Below are positions 22,618 to 23,325 of a stretch of 23,325 nucleotides of DNA, piece after piece. The stretch is from JACVCS01 sp038328575 (GTDB taxonomy: Bacteria; Planctomycetota; Phycisphaerae; Phycisphaerales; UBA1924), in NCBI GenBank assembly GCA_038328575.1, contig JBBQMD010000046.1, forward strand, positions 1 through 23,325. The letters are read 5' to 3'. The position numbers and the translations under genes are program-made. The stretch's first letter is position 1, and each line of letters starts with the position of its first letter. Below the pieces are notes generated by a model that did no database searches, was not told where the DNA came from, and saw nothing but the letters and a program-made list of their open reading frames with translations.

Positions 22618-23325
22618 TCAATACGTGAAGTTGGCGTTGGGGTTGGTGGAGCCGGGGGAGAGGCCGCCGGAGTCGCCGCTGATGGGAGCGACGGTCGGGG
22701 TGGCGAGGATGACGAGGCAGACGTTGCCGATGGCGACCTCCCAGTTGGAGGTGTTGCCCGAGCAGGTGTTCTTGATGATGATGTTGCCGGCGACATCCAC
22801 GTCGATACCGCGGTCGGACCTGGTGCAGTTGTTGCCCTCGATGCGGTTGTCGCCGCCGGTGGCGTGGATGCCCGCGCCGTCGCCGCCGTTGCCGTTAAAT
22901 AGGCATGTGTTGGCCAGGACCACGCAACCGCTGGTCACGCGGATGCCGTCGAGGGTGTTGGCCCGCGCTGTGCAGTTGCTGATCGTGCAGCCGCTGGCGG
23001 TCGCGATGCCGGTGCCGTTGAAGGACGCCGTGCATTCGGTGATCATGCAGCCGAAGCCGGTCGCGATGCCGCTGCCGGTGTTCTCGATCGCCGTGCATCC
23101 GGTGATCGTGCATCCGTCGTCGGTCGTGATGCCGGTGCCGTTGTAGGACGCCGTGCATTCGGTGATCATGCAGCCGAAGCCGGTCGAGATGCCGCTGCCG
23201 GTGTTGGAGGACGCCGAGCATGCGGTGATCGTGCAGCTGCTGCTGGTCACGATGCCGTTGGCGGAGTTGTTGGTCGCCGAGCATCCGGTGATGGTGCAGC
23301 CGAAGCCGGTCAAGATGCCGTCGCC
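22618..23325 (-). CDS. Right-handed parallel beta-helix protein, paralogue 6 (5' end outside the window)
   Basis: The last 235 residues are present; the frame is open to the window edge, so the start, signal and N-terminal cap are missing. Very regular rungs are seen (GFGCTITGCSATNNSANGI, SSSCTITACSASSNTGSGI, GFGCMITECTASYNGTGI), followed by the family C-terminal cap (GAGIHATGGDNRIEGNNCTR, DRGIDVDVAGNIIIKNTCSG) and the tail LSPGSTNPNANFTY. A block of two rungs (41 residues) is directly duplicated. Cys appears at fixed places in each rung and may form a ladder inside the helix. It is first of the array within the window, and the promoter lies beyond it. Confidence 0.88.
   Translation of the reverse strand, partial: GDGILTGFGCTITGCSATNNSANGIVTSSSCTITACSASSNTGSGISTGFGCMITECTASYNGTGITTDDGCTITGCTAIENTGSGIATGFGCMITECTASFNGTGIATASGCTISNCTARANTLDGIRVTSGCVVLANTCLFNGNGGDGAGIHATGGDNRIEGNNCTRSDRGIDVDVAGNIIIKNTCSGNTSNWEVAIGNVCLVILATPTVAPISGDSGGLSPGSTNPNANFTY
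23005..23205. repeat. 123-bp direct duplication of beta-helix rungs
   Basis: A stretch of about 78 bp at 23005-23082 recurs almost unchanged at 23128-23205, exactly 123 bp (41 codons) further on. It covers the TGFGCMITECTAS rung and its flanks. The near-identity at DNA level indicates a recent internal duplication or gene conversion, in contrast to the more diverged rungs elsewhere. Confidence 0.75.

Noticed and set aside
16462..23325. Integron-like gene cassette array
   Set aside because: The spacers are only 33-37 bp with ribosome sites and no attC-like imperfect palindromes, and all genes are paralogues; tandem duplication explains them.

Overview
The window looks like a chromosomal segment of a high-GC planctomycete, most likely Phycisphaerae-like. 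This is inferred from three things: a PurL carrying a tandem PurS-like N-terminus, a tandem family of secreted parallel beta-helix proteins, and many hairpin and short-period repeats around a REP-associated transposase. No rRNA or tRNA gene was seen and no taxonomic marker is present, so the placement is tentative.

Left part (1-1710): a small single-gene HUH (Y1) transposase of the RAYT/IS200 type (611-1063, minus) sits among repeated hairpin modules. Bases 1-121 show nothing recognisable. A 25-bp tandem repeat lies at 353-477 and a heptanucleotide tandem array at 1645-1707.

Housekeeping block (1711-9398): gcvT (aminomethyltransferase), a small PilZ-domain protein and panC (pantothenate synthetase) lie on the minus strand. 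A glycosyltransferase and an unrecognised 226-residue protein follow on the plus strand as a likely two-gene unit. Its end overlaps, tail to tail, a 1084-residue purL. That purL holds three low-complexity insertions that keep frame and correspond to period-7 and period-8 DNA repeats, all at linkers between conserved blocks.

Accessory gene (9524-13300, minus): one very large protein has an N-terminal nuclease-like segment, a STAND-type P-loop NTPase core and about 900 residues of helical C-terminus. The architecture resembles Avs-type antiphage sensors. Its base composition looks less G-biased than its neighbours, which suggests acquisition by transfer.

Regulation and membrane (13429-16275, minus): a multi-pass HGSNAT/DUF5009-type acyltransferase and an NtrC-class sigma-54-dependent response regulator.

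Right part (16462-23325, minus): six consecutive paralogues encode secreted right-handed parallel beta-helix proteins. They are separated by only 33-37 bp and the sixth runs off the window. They share a nearly constant N-terminal cap and C-terminal cap, with a variable number of about 20-24-residue rungs between. They look like one transcription unit for a variable surface or extracellular protein family. The promoter would lie to the right of this window.
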